From NCBI GenBank assembly GCA_030619215.1, contig JAUXBV010000141.1, positions 1 through 7,669 on the forward strand: a stretch of DNA of 7,669 bases, read 5' to 3'. Below, piece by piece: positions 5,717-7,669 of this stretch (positions within the stretch are counted from its first letter, which is position 1; every line of letters begins with the position of its first letter). The stretch is from Fibrobacterota bacterium. Lineage in GTDB: Bacteria; Fibrobacterota; Chitinivibrionia; Chitinivibrionales; JANQEN01. A model generated the notes under the pieces. The model saw only the letters and a program-made list of their open reading frames with translations, had not been told where the DNA came from and ran no database searches. Both the position numbers and the translations under genes were made by a program.

Positions 5717-7426
5717 CTATTCAGAACCGGAAGCTGTTTTCTTCTTAGTCAACACAATAAAAGCTTCAATAACCATCCATATTTCAAGGGCGATAATAAT
5801 TACATCAATAGCCATAAGGTGGAATTGATTTTTGCAACAGAAACCTTTTAACTGTACAATCATTGCCCAGCCTGTCATGAAAAGCATCAGCACAAATGGA
5901 ATGATGGTGTAGATAATCGGTTTACCTTTTTTAGCCAGGTAGACAGTTATCACAAGAAGTGCGAGTGCGGCAAGCAGTTGATTGGTTGCTCCAAACAACG
6001 GCCATAATAGAAGCCCTCCTGCTCCTTTTCCATCATGCAATGCCAGGAGCCCTGCCGAAACAACTGCAATTGCTGTTGCAACGTACTTATTGGTCAGGGG
6101 CTTTAATCCAAGAGAGCTTGACAACTCGGTAACTGCATAACGCTGCAAACGTGTTGCAGTGTCCAATGTGGTTCCGGCAAAGCTTGCCACAAACACTCCC
6201 ATGATAGTTATGCCGATACCAAATGGTATCCCGAAGCCGGTAAGCAAATTAGCCGATCCATTAACAAACGCACTTACCTTAGGCCCCAGCCCTTTGGCCG
6301 CAGCCCAGCTTGCGTAATGGCTGTTCCATGCTTCCACTCCCGAGAGTTCGGCCTGGCCGGTTGCCATACCGATTCCGGCAGCTACCGCTATAATAACAAA
6401 TACAGCCAGCATACCTTCCATAAGCATGCCGCCATATCCTATCATTCTCGCGTCCCCTTCAACTCTGATCTGTTTGGAAGTTGTACCTGATGCCACCAGC
6501 GAATGAAATCCGCTAATTGCTCCACACGCAATAGTAATAAAAAGAAACGGCCATATAGGAGGCGCCCCTTCCGGATGAAGATTCACTGCCGGTGCAACAA
6601 TTTCCGGATGGGAAAACAGGACGCCAAGCGCTAAGAGTCCCATTGCAACAAAAAGCTCATGGCCATTGATATAGTCCCTGGGCTGGAGAAGCCTCCATAC
6701 CGGGAGTGTTGAGGCGATAAACGCATAAATAAGAAGAATTACAGACCAGATCACAACCGGTCCTATTCCACCGGTAGAGCCCATACGGAGCGCTTCATAT
6801 ATCTTTGGGTGAGCTCCAATGAGCACCGATATATATAATAACACAAGCGCAATGAGTGAATAGGTCAATGCATGTTTCTTCTTAACATAGATCATATGTC
6901 CAAGCCATATTGCAAGAGGGATCTCGAACCATATAGAAAGAATCGATTGAGGGTAAAGGTCAAAGAGCTTGGCGATCACAAGGCAGAAGATGGCAATTAC
7001 TATCATTAACACCAGGAATATAATGGTAAGGAACATGATGCGTACTCTTTTTGAAATCACATGCGCAGCAACGTCTCCGATACTTTTTCCTCGATGGCGC
7101 ATGGAAACAACTAATGCGCCGAAGTCGTGCACTGCACCCATAAATATGCTTCCCAGAAGTACCCACAGCAGAGCCGGCACCCATCCCCAGATAATACCGA
7201 GCGCAGGGCCGACAATAGGTCCTGTACCGGCTATTGATGTATAATGGTGTCCGAAAAGTATCTCCTTTTTGGTAGGAACATAATCAATATTGTCTTCCAA
7301 TTCATGCGCAGGTGTTTTAGCTGCTTTATCAAGCAAGAATATCTTTTTCGCAAGAAATTTCCCATACGTATTGTATGCAATGAGGTATGCCAAAGCTGTA
7401 CCCACTGCAATAAGTATTACTCCCAT
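5717..7426 (-). CDS. cstA: CstA-family carbon starvation protein, membrane transporter
   Basis: A 569-residue polytopic membrane protein of the CstA family. E. coli members take up peptides (CstA) or pyruvate (CstA, BtsT/YjiY) through the inner membrane; the exact substrate here cannot be read from sequence. Visible family motifs: HHYTSIAGTGPIVGPALG (60-77), GAVHDFGALVVSMRHRGKS (97-115), LPVWRLLQPRDYIN (241-254), CGAISGFHSLVASGTTSKQI (301-320), SFAGTTLDTATRLQRY (415-430) and LFGATNQLLAAL (477-488). Many hydrophobic segments run the length of the protein, starting at residues 2-18. It is shorter than E. coli CstA (about 700), matching the short-form members found in many anaerobes and delta-type bacteria. 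Start ATG at 7426 has the SD AAGGAG (7433-7438) six bases upstream. It is divergent from tRNA-Glu and lies upstream of the flagellar region on the same strand. In E. coli, CsrA represses cstA translation; the only GGA in this gene's immediate leader is the SD itself. Confidence 0.95.
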   Translation of the reverse strand: MGVILIAVGTALAYLIAYNTYGKFLAKKIFLLDKAAKTPAHELEDNIDYVPTKKEILFGHHYTSIAGTGPIVGPALGIIWGWVPALLWVLLGSIFMGAVHDFGALVVSMRHRGKSIGDVAAHVISKRVRIMFLTIIFLVLMIVIAIFCLVIAKLFDLYPQSILSIWFEIPLAIWLGHMIYVKKKHALTYSLIALVLLYISVLIGAHPKIYEALRMGSTGGIGPVVIWSVILLIYAFIASTLPVWRLLQPRDYINGHELFVAMGLLALGVLFSHPEIVAPAVNLHPEGAPPIWPFLFITIACGAISGFHSLVASGTTSKQIRVEGDARMIGYGGMLMEGMLAVFVIIAVAAGIGMATGQAELSGVEAWNSHYASWAAAKGLGPKVSAFVNGSANLLTGFGIPFGIGITIMGVFVASFAGTTLDTATRLQRYAVTELSSSLGLKPLTNKYVATAIAVVSAGLLALHDGKGAGGLLLWPLFGATNQLLAALALLVITVYLAKKGKPIIYTIIPFVLMLFMTGWAMIVQLKGFCCKNQFHLMAIDVIIIALEIWMVIEAFIVLTKKKTASGSE

Positions 7427-7515
7427 AAAACACTCCTTTGGATCTGTACTCTATATAAGAAATATAATAATTAGACAGTATATTATTTGAGGGAAGTTAT
7501 AGTTTAATGAAACTC

Positions 7516-7544
7516 TTGTAAACAGAATTATAAAAACTTATTTT
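7516..7544 (+). promoter_or_regulatory. possible promoter of tRNA-Glu
   Basis: TTGTAA (7516-7521), 17 bases, and TATTTT (7539-7544) form a moderate sigma-70-type pair about 20 bases before the tRNA. Spacing is ideal but both boxes are imperfect and the region is AT-rich, so a chance match is possible. Confidence 0.35.
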
Positions 7545-7564
7545 ACTGCATTCTTTGGAAACAT

Positions 7565-7639
7565 GCACCCTTCGTCTAGTGGTTAGGACTCAGGATTTTC
7601 ATTCCTGCAACAGGAGTTCAATTCTCCTAGGGTGTACCA
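7565..7639 (+). tRNA. trnE: tRNA-Glu, anticodon TTC, CCA encoded
   Basis: The 75 bases fold as a complete cloverleaf: 7-bp acceptor stem, D arm with TAGTGGTTA, anticodon stem CAGGA/TCCTG with loop TTTTCAT and anticodon TTC (7598-7600), T stem AGGAG/CTCCT with loop TTCAATT, discriminator A and encoded CCA (7637-7639). The body (CCTTCGTCTAGTGGTTAGGAC) is typical of bacterial tRNA-Glu. The first acceptor pair is G1-T72, a wobble instead of the usual G-C. It decodes GAA/GAG and, where the C5 pathway is used, also feeds haem synthesis. Confidence 0.97.
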
Positions 7640-7669
7640 ATAAATCGCAGGCATGCCCGTTATTATTGA

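Overview
The window comes from a motile bacterium that makes isoprenoids by the DXP (MEP) pathway and has the CCA tail of its tRNA encoded in the DNA. Genes are of moderate GC and the spacers are strongly AT-rich. The lineage cannot be fixed from sequence alone; an uncultured environmental group is possible, but that is a guess.

Layout: 1-367 is an AT-rich spacer. 368-2242 (+) is dxs, complete, with a TTG start. Converging on it with a 9-bp gap is a tandem cluster of three short flagellin genes on the minus strand, transcribed right to left: 4131-4928, 3194-4006 and 2252-3082. Upstream of them, 4929-5716 has no long gene but is full of structure. A near-consensus sigma-28 promoter (5519-5545, minus) leads into two 'orphan' copies of the flagellin-type 5' leader (about 5405-5471 and 5273-5338), neither followed by a flagellin gene. 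Next come cstA (5717-7426, minus), a CstA-family transporter, and tRNA-Glu(TTC) (7565-7639, plus).

The most interesting signal is the flagellin leader. Three copies (the gene at 2252-3082 and the two orphans) share, in order, a hairpin whose loop carries GGGGAAGC, a CARGGA element, exactly 16 nt, and a strong Shine-Dalgarno inside ACAAGGGAGGTG. The other two flagellin genes have the same SD block and looser upstream GGA sites. These elements look like binding sites of the translational regulator CsrA (SELEX consensus RUACARGGAUGU, GGA in hairpin loops), known to control flagellin translation with FliW in Bacillus subtilis. Across 4929-5520 the minus strand carries 19 GGA triplets and the plus strand 2, so the sigma-28 transcript is unusually GGA-rich. 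It may act as a long regulatory 5' UTR, as a CsrA-titrating RNA, or be the remains of decayed flagellin genes.

How the genes fit together: the sigma-28 promoter, GGA-rich leaders and tandem flagellins form a late flagellar unit that probably has translational control on top of transcriptional control. cstA is itself a classical CsrA target in E. coli, but its own leader here has no GGA array. dxs and tRNA-Glu are housekeeping neighbours with no evident functional link.
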